A stretch of DNA of 64,000 bases from Endocalyx cinctus (lineage: Eukaryota > Ascomycota > Sordariomycetes > Amphisphaeriales > Apiosporaceae). The stretch is from contig BCKC01000007.1 of NCBI GenBank assembly GCA_001600455.1, forward strand, positions 859,394-923,393, given 5' to 3'. Each line of letters begins with the position of its first letter. The first letter of the stretch is position 1. The position numbers were made by a program, and so were the translations under genes. The notes beneath the pieces are model-generated. The model saw only the letters and a program-made list of their open reading frames with translations, was not told where the DNA came from and ran no database searches. Of the stretch, positions 21,583 through 34,180 are shown piece after piece.

Positions 21583-24500
21583 TTATCTTCGCATCTGTTG
21601 CATCTTGCTGATTTCGCTGTTGAATGTGATTTTGAACCCATTGCATAGTGCTCGCATATCCGGATACTGACTTTTCATCATCTCAAACCCTGGTGGGATC
21701 ACCTTGACGTGCCACATACCGATCGACGAGCCCTTGCTAGCCTTGAAGCAAAGATGGAAGTACCCGGGATGCTTAGGATTGATACAGAACAAGTAAATCG
21801 AACGAGTCGGGTTGGCATCGGAGTAAGACGTCAGCCATTTTTCTAAACGTAACATAGTTAGCATATAATAAAACCCAGTTAGACTAAAGACGTATACGGT
21901 TTTGTACTTACCTAACTCTGCAAGACTTCCTTTCTTGAACTTCTCGTGGCTCATCAGTTCATCGACTCTCCTAGCCATCGCCTTCACGTGGTCCACGATC
22001 AGTTCGTCCAGATCCGTATATGTGTATTTACCGCCGATGCGAAGTAGCTTTCCAACGGAGAACTCGGACTCTTTTTGCAATTCGAGCACGTCGATATGCT
22101 GGTACACGCCGTCTGCCACTTTCCAAGTCACTACCAGATGGTCGTTACCCTTTGAAGATGGACGGATTACGACGTCACCTGGGGATTGAGAGCCCAGGTA
22201 TTCTTCTGCTTCTAAATAGCTGAAAGGTCGGAAAAGTGGGTGCTTGATTACTCGCTGCGTGCGGCCGGTAACCTTATCCTTTTCTTTTAGCGCGTCCTGG
22301 TCCTGGTCTTCAAGCCTATAATCCCACGTTCCACGGTCATGGTCGTTCGCCTTCTTGTAAGGGAGTCGCAGTGCCTCCTCCCGAACCGTGAGCTTAGCAA
22401 GGAAGTCTTTCCGGTTCAGATCCATGAGCTTAGCCTTAATGGTTTGGCCCGTGTGAAGTACGTCTTTGACGGACTTGTTAGCGTGCCTGTTTACTTCGTG
22501 GGACTCGATTCGGCCTTCAATGCCACAATCAAGTTTGGCGATCGCGAAGTCGTCTTTCACCGTACGGATGAGTACTGGGATGATCATACCCTCCGCGAGG
22601 GAGTCCTTCGTTTCACCTGTCAACATAACGAATATTTGATCAACCGTCAGGGCGCTGAAAGTTCGACGGAGCTCCTCATACGGCGCCTGGAGTTCTGCTC
22701 TGATTGTCTCGAGAGTTGCTCGCTTTCTTTGGCTGTAATTCTTCTCTAGCTGCTCGGCGTATTCTTCTAAGATTAATTCGTTGACCTTCTCTTGCTCTTC
22801 TTCCTTAAATAGTTTTCTTACGATGGCACCAGCACCGTTTTCGTCCGTTTCGGCTTTGACATCTTCTTCGTCCAACTCGAGTGCGTCGGCAGCCATCTTG
22901 CGACCAAGTTCGTAATCCTCAGGATGAACGCGAGTGTTGTCCAATGGTTCCGACGCAGAATTGGTGGCATCATACTGGATGAATAGGAAACTGGCACAGT
23001 TGTTCCAAACTCGAGGACCGACGACCGGTACCTTGTTGTTATCGGGATCACCTACAAGTTCGTCTCTCGAGTTCACCACGCCACCGTTAGTGTTGATGGC
23101 TTTGATGACACTTGTAGCCTTTCGAGGGCCGAGACCAGCAACGTAAGGGAGTAAGTTGGCGGTATATGCATCGGTAATAGCCTCGTTAATATCGACACCG
23201 CACAAATTCACCATGTCTACCATGGCCGTGTCTAGATATTTCAGGAGTTTCTCGGGGGGTAAAAGATGCTGACAAGGATTGAAGGCAAGCGATGTCACAT
23301 CTTTCCCGAGTGCCGCATACTCCTTCATCGGGTCTTGGAGATACTTCGCGAGAGCAGCACAATACCTTGTAACGGGGCTCAGGTTAGGGTGCTCCCGTTG
23401 AGCTCTGGGGCTGTCTTTATACAATCTAGCAACCTCATCGTTGACAACAATCACCTCGAGTAGGTCGCTCCGGTAATCGTCTGTATCCGGATCCGCATAT
23501 TCGGGCCCTGTCAAGTTCTTCTCGTTCACCAAGTTTTCGATGTCACGGATTAGGCGGTGAGTTTCGGTAGAATATCCGGACACGCCGATGACATCCGGTC
23601 TTCTACGCTCGACAAGTTCAACGAATGCCTCTCGTTGAGTCTCATCCCGCACAAGGTTTCCGAATTTACCTTGTTCCATGACTCGGCCGTCTTCTTCGAC
23701 CCAGACCCAGGAGATAGGTTCCCGGCCGGGGTCGTCCATGCCATTTGACAGTGTCAGAACGCGTGGTGTAGTGCCCAGGACCATACCTTTAGGCTTGTAT
23801 GGAGCTTGATCCAGGCGACGGGAATATTCTTCACGACATAGTTTCAGAAGTTCATCCTGGCACGCCGTTCGGAGCGTATCCTTGACTCCCTTGACCACCA
23901 CTTTCTCAAGTCTATGAAAAGCTATATCGAGAACTTTCTTGCGCTCCTCGTTCCACGCATCTGCCATTTCGCTGTAATTATCGGACGCAAATTCGTTATG
24001 CAACTGTCGGCGGAACTCTCGCTCGTTCTGCAACCGTAATTTGACCTCGATTAAGCCTTCCTCCTCAGCTTTCATCATCTTGAGGAAGAGTTCAGGTCGG
24101 CGAGCAAGATCACCAATTGTCTGGTTGATGAGATATTTGATCTCGTAGTAAGGGTGCGAGTCGTCAATCTTACGAAGTCCCTTCTCCGTTCTAATACAGC
24201 TGATTTCACCCATCTGATAATAATGCTTTCTGAAATGCTTTCTCATGCGAGGATTCATAAAAAGTTCCTCGGCATACATCTGCCTTGCCTGATGCAGTAC
24301 TTGGTCACCGGTTAGGAAGTTACTGTCTGTCAGGCTGTCGGCAAGATCCATAGGGAGAGTGGGTACATCGTCTGAGATGGCCTTTTGACCTTCACGGAGT
24401 GTATTCTGAGCCAGTCTATCCGGCGAAATGCCGAAGGCCTGGACAAAGCTATAAGCTTTGCTTTTTCTTACACGATCGAAAACCGAAGACTTCGCACCAG

Positions 24501-26049
24501 GTCGTTTGATACCGCTCACCGTACCACTCATTGCAGCAATATCCTTCAACTGGGATGAATATTGGAAGTTGACGTAATCTTGAATATCTTGTAGCTCTTC
24601 CATAATCTTGGCTTGTCCTATCATGTCCGGAACTAAGTTATCATCAACTCCGGCTGCCTCCGTAAGATTCGTGTAGGTCTTCTCGAGAGCATTGCGTTTT
24701 TCGATCAACGAACGAAACTTGATGTCCAACTCAAGAATTCGCCATAGATCATCTTGCGTAAGTAACTTTTCGGCATTCACAACGTACTCTGGGGCTTCGG
24801 GATCCGTGCGAAAATCAGGGTTTCGAGTCTTGCGGGCATTGATGAGGTAGTCCTTGCGGTGTTGGAAGACATACGGTACTTCAAGTCCTTCAACGACGAA
24901 GTATTCAAGAACTTTGCCAACAGCCTTCTCAAATGGCCCGTGAAGGTCACCGGCTAGCTGTTTCTTGGGCCACATTAACTCGGCAATCCATAAAGACTCC
25001 TCCTTGAATTGTTCGGCGGAGATTTGGAGGGACTTGAAGGGTTTACGATCTAGTTGAAATCGTTCTGGCTCGTCGGCAAATCGGATTTCGTTATCCTCGT
25101 CGGTCAACAGTTTCTCGGCAAGCTGCGAAGGTTCAAAAACGTCCTTCAGTTCGATGGTCTGTTCTTCCCTCTGCTGCTCCTCTTCGTCCTCTTCCATATC
25201 GAGTGCCCATTGGTAATCATCACCATCTCCAAAGATAGCATCCATGTCCTCGAGAGCCTCTTTGTTGAGCCCAGTGCGATCCATTATCTGCCCAGGAATA
25301 CCTTTGCCTCGTGGTCGGGCTACCTCTCTTTCCTCAGCTTGGCGAGCTCTCTCCTCTTCGTCTTCGGCGAAATCTTCTTCAATGAAACCGTCGAATTCGT
25401 TGGCAGGAGCGCGGTGGTTTATTCTACCGTAGTGTCTATCGTCGGCAGCTTCGTCGTCTTCGTCCGAGAACATATCATCGAGGCCTCGGCTTTTGTTTTG
25501 GTCGGCTTCATCTTGATGACCCCGTTTAAGGCGTTTCAATTTACCCTTTATAATGATTAGAAAGAGGTAGCAAACAAGTTGATGATCAAACTATCTTACC
25601 TGCGAAGGTTCTTTACGCTCCCACCCGGGCATAGATTCACCGATGAGGTCCAAGTCTTCCTCATCCAACTGCGCATCTTCTTCTCTTTCTTCGCGACGTT
25701 TTCGTTTATTTCTTTTGCGTCGTTCTTCCGTAGTCTCGACTATGTCTTCATCCTCGTCTTCGTCTTCGTCAACAATAAAGCCTTCGCGAATCTGTAGGAT
25801 ACGGTAAGTTAGCAAACAAGGAAGGAAAAAAAAACACTGAAAATATATCAAAATAAAAGTAGCGCATACCTTAGCCGCTTCTTCTTCATCATCGTCGTCT
25901 TCATCTTCTTCGCTAGAGTCATCCATTTCTTGGTTTCTATTACGCGACCGCTGTCGAGTATCGCCGTTTTCTTCGTCGAAAGATTCATCATCTTCCTCGT
26001 CGTCTAGCTCGGCCTCGCCAGAGATAAGGTCTCGCATATCTCTACTCAT
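21583..26049 (-). CDS. SPT6: Transcription elongation factor / histone chaperone Spt6, 4 exons
   Basis: Essential elongation factor that binds histones, Spn1/Iws1 and the phosphorylated RNA polymerase II linker in the nucleus. Minus strand: exons 26049-25870, 25791-25600, 25545-21912 and 21842-21586, stop 21585-21583, 1421 aa, the family's usual size. Order: very acidic N-terminus (~1-250), helical/HTH core, YqgF-like domain (VIGVSGYSTETHRLI), HhH region (YVAGLGPRKATSVIKAI), S1 domain (~1122-1190) and tandem SH2 (first SH2 from ~1225, RPSSKGNDHLVVTW; second ending in NPKHPGYFHLCFK). The last intron (69 nt, 21843-21911) and the first (78 nt, 25792-25869) are in frame and stop-free, so long ORFs run through them; the spliced joins EEEAAK|IREGF and SLAEL|EKWLTSY match the family. 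Start is the first ATG. Confidence 0.96.
21843..21911 (-). other. In-frame stop-free intron in SPT6 SH2 region
   Basis: 69-nt intron with GTAAGT donor and TTTAG acceptor; 23 sense codons without stop. Retention would insert 23 mostly hydrophobic residues between the two SH2 domains rather than truncate the protein. Confidence 0.8.
25792..25869 (-). other. In-frame stop-free intron in SPT6 acidic N-terminus
   Basis: 78-nt phase-0 intron with GTATGC donor and CTACAG acceptor; 26 sense codons without stop. Retention would place a hydrophobic Cys/Phe-rich segment in the acidic domain. Confidence 0.75.
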
Positions 26050-28274
26050 TTTGGCGGTTTCAATGAAAAGGGAGGATATAAATGAGACGAATTGATAAAA
26101 ATTCCGGCCTCGAGATTAAAGGATGCTCAGTTAAGTAGTGTTAACGAACCAAGGCGAAATTTATATTGGGTGTAATTAAAAGGGGAAGAGGTAGATTATA
26201 ATATTTTCGAGATTGGTGAGCCAAATAAGAAGAGGAGAAGAAGAAGAAGAAGAAGAAGAAGAGAAACGCGATTTATGATTAAGGTGAGTAAGAAAAAGAT
26301 GGTGAGAGAGATGTGAATACTCTGTACCGTACTTGTAGAATAAAAAAAAAAAAAACATATGCTAGGCTAGGTAGGCGTTCGATTTGTAGCGCGACGAATT
26401 GAATGTTAATATCAGATCAGCCTCGCAATTCACTATGATAGAGTGGGTCCAAGCTTCAAATGCTACTGTACATTACCAGTGCTAGGTACTTGTAGAACCT
26501 TAGCTAAGCAACCTACCTAGCTGTAAGCTGGCTGGTTGATTACAGTATGCACTTGTAGTAACACGGACTTTGAAACCTTAATGTAGAATTCTATGTACTC
26601 TACTCCGTACTGTAGGAAACTTGGCTAGTCGATTACAGAATAAATTTGATAGTCCTAGTGTAAATAAATAAATAAATACATAAATATGGATATGCTCCTA
26701 GCCACACGGAGGCTCAAGCCACATCAAGATAACGATAGCTAACTTCAAAGTTGTATCCATGTACTCTGTAGGGGGCTCACTCTGTACCTACTATGTAGAC
26801 AGTACTATGTAATAACGTAAATTAAATATGGTGATACTAGTGGGACTTGCCTATCTTGTGTACCTACGTAATACCGTATCACCTACTAAATACTTAGAAC
26901 ATAGTAGCCCTAGTAGGGTTTCTAGGTGCTAAGAATACTACCTACATAGGTACGTATACATACACTACCTATGAGTCTATATATACTGATTTCTGGTAGG
27001 TCAGGCACTAACTCTACAGGCTTACCAATCGCTTTCCTTGCATACGCATAGATTGCTTGGACGTGCTCCCAAACATACGCACTTTCACCATTCATGTAAC
27101 AGCTGTAGACGCTATACTTCTAAAAGGTTTCAATCAAGTCTCACATTGACGAGTGTCTGTCCCTTCTTTTTTAACTATACGTATTTTCCCTTTCTGTGAG
27201 AATTCCCTTTGTCATCTATTAAGAAGATCCTTTTAACCTTGACTATTCCCTTTAAGTAACTCTTGAGTCTTGACAGTTGTATATTAGTACAATATGATGA
27301 TATTGATGTTTCCATAATTTAGCTCTACTATGTAAATGGTCCCTGGATTAGCTTGTGCTTTAACGGGCCTTATTAACGTCTTTGAACTCCTTTTTGGTCC
27401 CAGTCTTAAGTGGTTTTACCCCTTTGAAAGGCAAGCCGAATATATTCCCTACGTGTATACCCGCCAACAGAAACCCAACGTTTTTTAACCCCCTACCAAT
27501 AAAGTACACACATAAACCATATGGCAGTATTTTCAAGGTTATTTACGATCGACGACTTGACAATCCCCCTGTGGCACCAAGTTCCACAGCACAAGTACCT
27601 GACTTATAATTAGATTGGTTATTATACCTCACAAAATTACCTACTAGTACTACTGAACCACACACTACCTTGAATAATTGCGATACATCTGCGCTTTCTT
27701 CCTCTAAATATTTCTTCTCCCTTTCTTTAAACCCTATCTTTCGTCCCAACTTTGGCTTCGGCATACAGTCAGATATCATTACCATAGTAGTGACTGATCA
27801 GATTGTACAACTACGCCATAGCTTAAATACACTACATTATCTTACGACAGCTCTTTTAAACCCTGCTTGAAATATTGAAAGTAGTGACACACATTCAGCG
27901 CCCGCTCTCGAATTGGGTAGTTTGTCCCGCACTTATATCAGGGTTGGTGAGGGGCAATAGTGTAGTATCCGATTACAACTAGGCTGATCAGCAGAACATT
28001 TCCAATAGCCAGCCTAACTTACCTTCGAGAGATAGGAAAATTTCAACATTATCGGTATATCCTCACAAAAAACCTATCGCTGGATTACCGCTATCTCTGT
28101 CGTCGTTAAAGGCAATGCACCACCGACTTTCCCTACTGTCGACTTGTTTTACGTAGGCCTAGCATTTAGCGTAGAAAGCATCCCTTTCGACCAAAATTTC
28201 AATACGCCTATCTTCCCGCATAAAAGACTTTGTCCCGCTATCATACGATTATCCATTCACCCTTATCACCCATC
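26050..28274. other. 2.2-kb divergent intergenic (SPT6 / MAPKK)
   Basis: No supported gene; frames such as 27382-27609 start at non-ATG codons and lack features. It contains a GAA/AGA repeat at 26236-26262, an AAAT repeat near 26667-26690 and many CTAGGTA/TACCTA words (for example 26361-26375, 26481-26488, 26940-26955). The last ~150 bp before 28275 likely hold the MAPKK leader. Confidence 0.6.
26236..26262. repeat. (AGA)n microsatellite
   Basis: Purine trinucleotide run ~190 bp upstream of the SPT6 start on the plus strand; non-coding. Confidence 0.85.
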
Positions 28275-29992
28275 ATGGCCGACTCAGGGTTCGCCCCGCG
28301 CTCTATGAAGCGCAAAAACCACAAGGGTCTTGCCCTTACCCCCGCAGCCCCGAAGCCATCGTCGACCTCGAATAACAATGGAAATCAAGTGTCGGGCTGG
28401 GGTGCGGGAGGCTCGAGAGCTGAAGAAGCTGGCCAAGAAGCCCAACTGGAGATTGGCATCGAATTCAATCTTGACCTTCGACAAGAAGATCTCGAGATCG
28501 TTAAAGAGCTCGGTTCTGGGAATGGCGGTACCGTTAGCAAAGTAAAGCATTTGCCCACGGGTACCACCATGGCTCGCAAGGTAAAATACTCACCTTGATA
28601 TAAACAGTTGGTTGTGGAGGACTGACCAATAAATGAACTTATTCAGGTCATCCACGTCGAAGCTAAGAAAGAATTACGAAAACGGATCGTGCGTGAATTG
28701 CAGATCATGCACGGCTGTCATTCGGACTACATCGTCACCTTCTATGGCGCTTTCTTAAACGATCACAACGACGTAATAATGTGTATGGAGTACATGGACG
28801 TAGGGTGAGTGGATCAGAATAAAATCATGACTGGCGAATGCGATGCTGATAAGATGAACAACCACAGATCGCTAGATAGAGTCTCCCGTGCGTTTGGCCC
28901 GGTCAGAGTTGATGTGCTCGGCAAGATCGCGGAAGCCACCCTGGGAGGCCTTACTTACCTATACTCAAAGTTACACATCATGCACCGTGATATTAAACCT
29001 TCCAATATCCTCACCAACTCCAAAGGTCACATCAAACTTTGCGACTTCGGCGTCTCGGGAGAGCTTGTTAATTCTATTGCTGATACTTTCGTCGGAACAT
29101 CGACTTACATGGCACCGGAGCGAATTCAGGGTGAGAAGTACACGGTCAAGTCGGATGTTTGGAGTTTTGGCCTAACTATAATGGAGTTGGCCATCGGCAA
29201 GTTTCCGTTCGCGGCAAGTGAACAACTCTCTGACGGGGATGGGGCCCCGGCCGGTATTCTGGATCTTTTGCAACAAATTGTCCATGAGCCCGCCCCTAGA
29301 CTTCCAAAGAGTGATGCCTTCCCATCCATCCTGGAAGATATGATTCAGAAATGTCTATCCAAGGTTCCTGATGAACGACCGACGCCTCAGGATCTCTTCG
29401 TAAGTCGCCCTCGACGAGACAGCGGCAGGTTATAACGTTACTAATACTATAGCAGGAACGCGATCCGTTCGTCCAGGCGGCTAAGCGAACACCGGTCGAC
29501 CTTCGCGCGTGGGCCGTGGGGATGATGGAGAAGGACAATCGCAAGTCGCATCTTGCACCGCAACTCTCTCCTGCCACTCAAGAACTTCTTCGATCAGGCG
29601 ATTCCGCCGACATCTCGAACGAGCATAACCCCGCCTACACACCTACTTCAGGTGAAATCCCCATCGCAGGAGATATCGCATCTCCCAGAGATCATTATCA
29701 TGGAACACAAAATCGGTCACCTACGAGAAACGGCATGGGAAGTTTGGGCCGCGCGGCAGGGTCTAGTGTACATCCCGGCTTAGGCCAAAGATCGGCGACT
29801 TCCAACTCTATCCCTAAAGTCGGGACACCCGACCTCTCGCTACCAGCTAGCGCAAGTGCCGGTTCTACGTTTACCCTACCCGTGCGTCCAGGTCCGCCCG
29901 GAGGCCCGCTGCCTCCCCCGCCTCCAAGAAAAGAGACCCCGGATGAGTTGCGGCGAGAGAATCGACGACACGCAATCGGACCTCCATTTTAA
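28275..29992 (+). CDS. MAP kinase kinase, Ste7/Mst7 type (pheromone/invasive-growth MAPK pathway), 4 exons
   Basis: Dual-specificity MAPKK expected to sit between a Ste11 MAPKKK and a Fus3/Kss1-type MAPK (mating and infection-structure pathway). Exons 28275-28580, 28647-28804, 28868-29399 and 29456-29989 (stop 29990-29992), 510 aa. A basic MAPK-docking D-motif, MKRKNHKGLAL, lies at ~11-21. Kinase marks: GSGNGG loop (~80-85), lysine ~102, HRDIKPSN (194-201), DFG (214-216), activation-loop S224 and T228 in SIADT, and GTSTYMAPE. The C-terminus is a Pro/Ser-rich tail with PLPPPPPRK. The last intron ends TAGCAG, a NAGNAG tandem acceptor that could add one Gln. The pathway follows from resemblance to Ste7/Mst7, including the D-motif with GLALTP, rather than cell-wall Mkk1. 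Confidence 0.92.
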
Positions 29993-32478
29993 GCGAAACA
30001 ACGGCTAACTTTCTTGATGGCTAAATCGACACAATGACGGTCTTCACCAGATAGAACTACTCATCAACACGGTTTCATACTACTCTTTCAATATTACCTA
30101 CCCGCTTGTTTCAGCAGATAACGTTTTTCCCTCCATTTGCTGTAAATGATATGACGCGGCATTTAGTACTGCATTTGTTTGGCGTTGAACCATCACATTA
30201 GTTGTGAAACCTTGACATAAGGGGGGCAAGGGCCCTTTGCGTATATTCCCATCCCATGTATTTTGGAGGGATGGATTTATGTGTGTTCTTGTTGTTGTTG
30301 CTGCTGTTGGTGAAATAAGAGGAAGATAGAGAGGGATAAAGTAGGACGGATCTTTTCGGCGATGGACTTGACTTAAAAAGAGATGCTGCTAGCTTGCACT
30401 TGGGATTGAGATGAAATACAGAGATACATGTGGGAGGAAAATACGGAGATCAATAGAAACTGGGCTTTAATCCATTTTGTTGTTATTTTTCTCTTCTCAT
30501 TTGAACGTTAGGTAAACGGAATCCTTGATAGGGTTCGGTTTGTATAAGGACTTAATCTGAGAAATCGGTGACAAGACGCGAACCGCTCAATGGGTTTTGA
30601 TTTTGAAAGCCTCGTAGTTTCACTGCTATTTTGTTGTCCACTCCCGTATTTGGCTAGTCTGAGTTCATGAAATGCTAAGTCAACGACTAGCAGAGAGAGA
30701 AGGAAGAAAGAAGAAGAGGTCAGAACAACTCCTAAGAATACGAAAGGGTTAGGAGTAGGTCAAAGGGAGGCAGCCTTCGGAGAAGAGCCGTGTCGTCGGA
30801 CACTTAGCATCAAAATTGAGAAAACATATTATTCACGGGAATGACTTTCCCAGACTTGATTTGGTGAGCTGTATCGTAGCGAATGGCGATTCCGTATCTG
30901 CATCTTGCGTATAGATATACGTGCTCGAGAGAAATACCGTCATCCTACGACGAAGTCCTACGGTGGCTTCTCGTCGCGGGAGCAACTCATTTAAGATCGC
31001 AAAGGCTTATTACTGATTCCCATTGTCATCGTTTATGATTATTTGTCTACGTCTAACACGCAGTCTATCTGCTTGATAAATTGTATGTGTTGTCGCCTTT
31101 TTCAGCTTTACCTGCAAGTGTCGAAAAGCCTTATGCAGCCTACTAGCCAATCCTAGAAAACGAGGTAACCTGGGCGTTTACAATCGTAAGCCATCAAGCC
31201 AGTTGGTTACTTGGCTAGAAGCAGTTGGTCATCGGTGGATCACACTACTGTAGATGCAATGATCCAGAACCTACCATTCCGCGTTTCTTACGCCAATATG
31301 TATCTCCATCAAGAAGACTAGAGTCTAAATATCTCCCGATGTCAGCAACGATAAGATGTATCGTATTTCAGCTCTGCTAGGATAATACATATATACTAGT
31401 TTGATAATTTGATGAGCTTAACTACTGAGCGGAGCCTTTCGAGTTGTTAGTCGTCCACTCTAACTAAATAGGACACGATATACGCCGAACCGCATCGTCA
31501 ACCATTCATCGACGGTATCATCCCCATGTACGCCCCTCTCTTTACTGGAGCACGGGGATGAGAATACCACATGCTATGAGGAGGAGAGGTATCAAACTCA
31601 ACCATGGTGATTCTGTATGGTGGCGATATACATAGCGGTCCAGATCTCATCAGATTAGTCTGAGATTCCGGAGTAGTATTATCCCGAGCGGATCTATTAT
31701 AATGTCCTAATTCCGGGTAAAACATATGTTTTTTTTTCTTCTTTTTTTCTGTGAAGTCATAAGTTTCAATGCCTGCCGTGAAAATGCTTATTTCATTTTC
31801 TGTAAAGAAGACGTATAGGGCTGCCTATCTGTCACTCATGGTTTCAATCGTCGATTTCGACTAGTCAGGTGCCTGATGATCCAGATGTGCAATAGAAATT
31901 TCCTTATACTGGTGGTAACCGCCTAGGGTTACAGAGGATAGGATAGATCGGCTGCAAACGTGGGGATATACTTCTTATGAGTACCCCCTTATCCAGGTAC
32001 TTAAAAGTAGATGACGAGAGAGAGCCTGGGTAGCAGTATGTCGAGACCTGTGAGATCAAGAACTGGAACGGCGAACGTATCGTACCATACTTGTCACCAT
32101 AGAAAGAAGAGAGATTATCTTAGCCAAGACAGATTTACTTGGGTGGTCATCACCATACTTTGCTTTGCTGCGTATTGTTACCGTGGGCGACCATGATTCG
32201 TGCTTGTCGCTGATTGGAAGTAGGTAGCATTCGTGACATGTTTGAGAGTTACAATGGGCAATTTAAAAAAAAAAAAAAAAGAGTACGGGAGAGACATAAC
32301 AGGGAGAGCCCGTGCATCGTGGTCTTCTCCGTCCACTCAAGTGGTACAGGGGAGACGGGAGACGGGAGATGATGTCGCGATTTCGATTTCAGCCCCGAGC
32401 CATACATTTCGTCTTGCGATATGAACGTGATTGGACGAAGTGAGTTGCATGATTTAAATTCCCAGTCAGGGAGAGGAA

Positions 32479-32493
32479 GGGGGGGGGGGGGGG
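32479..32493. repeat. G15 homopolymer
   Basis: Fifteen G in the gene-poor region; length uncertain in draft assemblies. Confidence 0.7.
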
Positions 32494-32512
32494 ATAGTGG
32501 GATTTGCATAGG

Positions 32513-32532
32513 TACCTAGTAACCTAGGTACG
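32513..32532. repeat. Short inverted repeat GTACCTAG / CTAGGTAC
   Basis: Eight-base perfect arms with a TAAC spacer. It belongs to a family of TACCTAGGTA-like words scattered through the intergenic DNA of this window. Confidence 0.6.
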
Positions 32533-34140
32533 TACTGGGACTTGGGTACATTAGTAGTGTCAGAGTATTCGTGCAAGGAACATCTCGTGTACGTAACTGT
32601 TGGATGCCACCTGATCTTTCCAGCTTTTGGGAGTACTGGACACTATTATATTTTGCAAGTGGTTCTTGGGTATGAGGGGGGGATTAAATTGATTGAATTA
32701 ATTACTCGTGACGATGTTATGCTTTGTAATTAGCCTCGGTTGGGTTGGTTGGGCCGATCCCGTTATGAATCAACGTTCTACTATTGAGATAGTCAGGTAA
32801 CAACGGGTTAGGCATTTCTAAGGTTTGTCAGGGATGTTTTTACTTTAACAAACAAGTCTATGAACATCCTTTTTTTTTTTTAATGCCCATTTTGAGACAA
32901 ACCCGAGGGGCCCGAAAAGCTGGAAAGATGCCGTTTCACTGCAGTACGTAGTGTAATTATAAGAAATCTACACTACTGTATCAGTCGCTTATGAACCAAC
33001 CCCCCCTTCGGGGTCCATTATAGATCCATGGATGTGGGGTTCATCACAAGAAGCGGCGTTAATTTTCTTGGACTTGTCAGGGTCTCATAGGAGATTTTTT
33101 TTCTTTTATCCCTCTCGCTAGGTTACCAGTTTAACTTTTTCTTATTTTAATTGAATCTCAATATGAGCGATTCATGATCCGTGCATTCAGTATTGGGCTG
33201 AGCCTTGTCTAGTATAAAAAAAGACATTGCGTGTCATCCATTCCAGGTATCAATATAATACTCGATATCCATACACGTACGTACGCAAATGTGATGTATC
33301 TACCTAGTTACCTAGGAGGTAGGTATTGTATATCCTGTAGGCTCAGCGGCGCAGGTGTGTGCACATTCCATACTTCAACCAGTCAGGTAACAGTATATCC
33401 TAGAAAGAAGGAATGTGTGACTCCGATGATCCATGATATTTTTTTTGAATTGTTTCCTCCACATTACCTGCGGTACGAGGTCCTAGGAATGTGAAATGTA
33501 GGGAAATTTTGATGAAGTACATGCAAATATGGAGGGGGGGGAAAGTCTCAATACGGTCCCTTTGCCCGCTCAGGTATCCACTTGGATTTCTTTCCCATTT
33601 TGATTATGTACCTATTCTATTCTCTTCTTTCCTTTTACTGTTAGCGCTGCCCTCCCTCTTTATCCCTCCCAAGCAAGCTGGAAAGAAAGGAAAAAAAAAA
33701 AAAAAAAGAGAGAGAGATTCAGGGTATGTAGTCTAGCCTATCTTGCCTAGCAAGCATGCCAACTTTACTAGGTCCCTTCACAAAGTAACTCCAAAGTTAT
33801 CCATTAATATTAGTGTACTGAAACGCCGCCCACTCTCTTCCCTCTTCTTCTTTTTCCCTTTCCCTTCCCCCCCTTCTATTACCATAATCTTAACATCACT
33901 CATCTCGAAGTTATTATACCCACGAATTTTAGGTGGTTGAAGAGTTTGGAGAAGTCGAAGCGACGTTTGGAAGAAGGTTGCGACGGACAGAGACGTTTAA
34001 GTAAGAGAAGGATAGTCAACGCGTACTAATTTAGAAAGAAAAAAAAAATTAATAACTGTCGCGCAAGGTTTTATCGGAATAAATGTAAGTGTTTTTTTTT
34101 ATACTATCCTTAATTCATTCTCTATTATCGTACCTGGATG

Positions 34141-34180
34141 GGCCACCTTGAGGGCCACCTTGAGGGCCACCTTGAGGGCC
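34141..34180. repeat. 12-bp tandem repeat, three perfect copies
   Basis: GGCCACCTTGAG repeated at 34141-34152, 34153-34164 and 34165-34176, then a partial copy. The period is a codon multiple: plus-strand reading gives repeating GHLE from an ATG at 34138 (about 48 codons) and minus-strand reading gives repeating GPQG. No wider gene model supports either. Confidence 0.8.
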
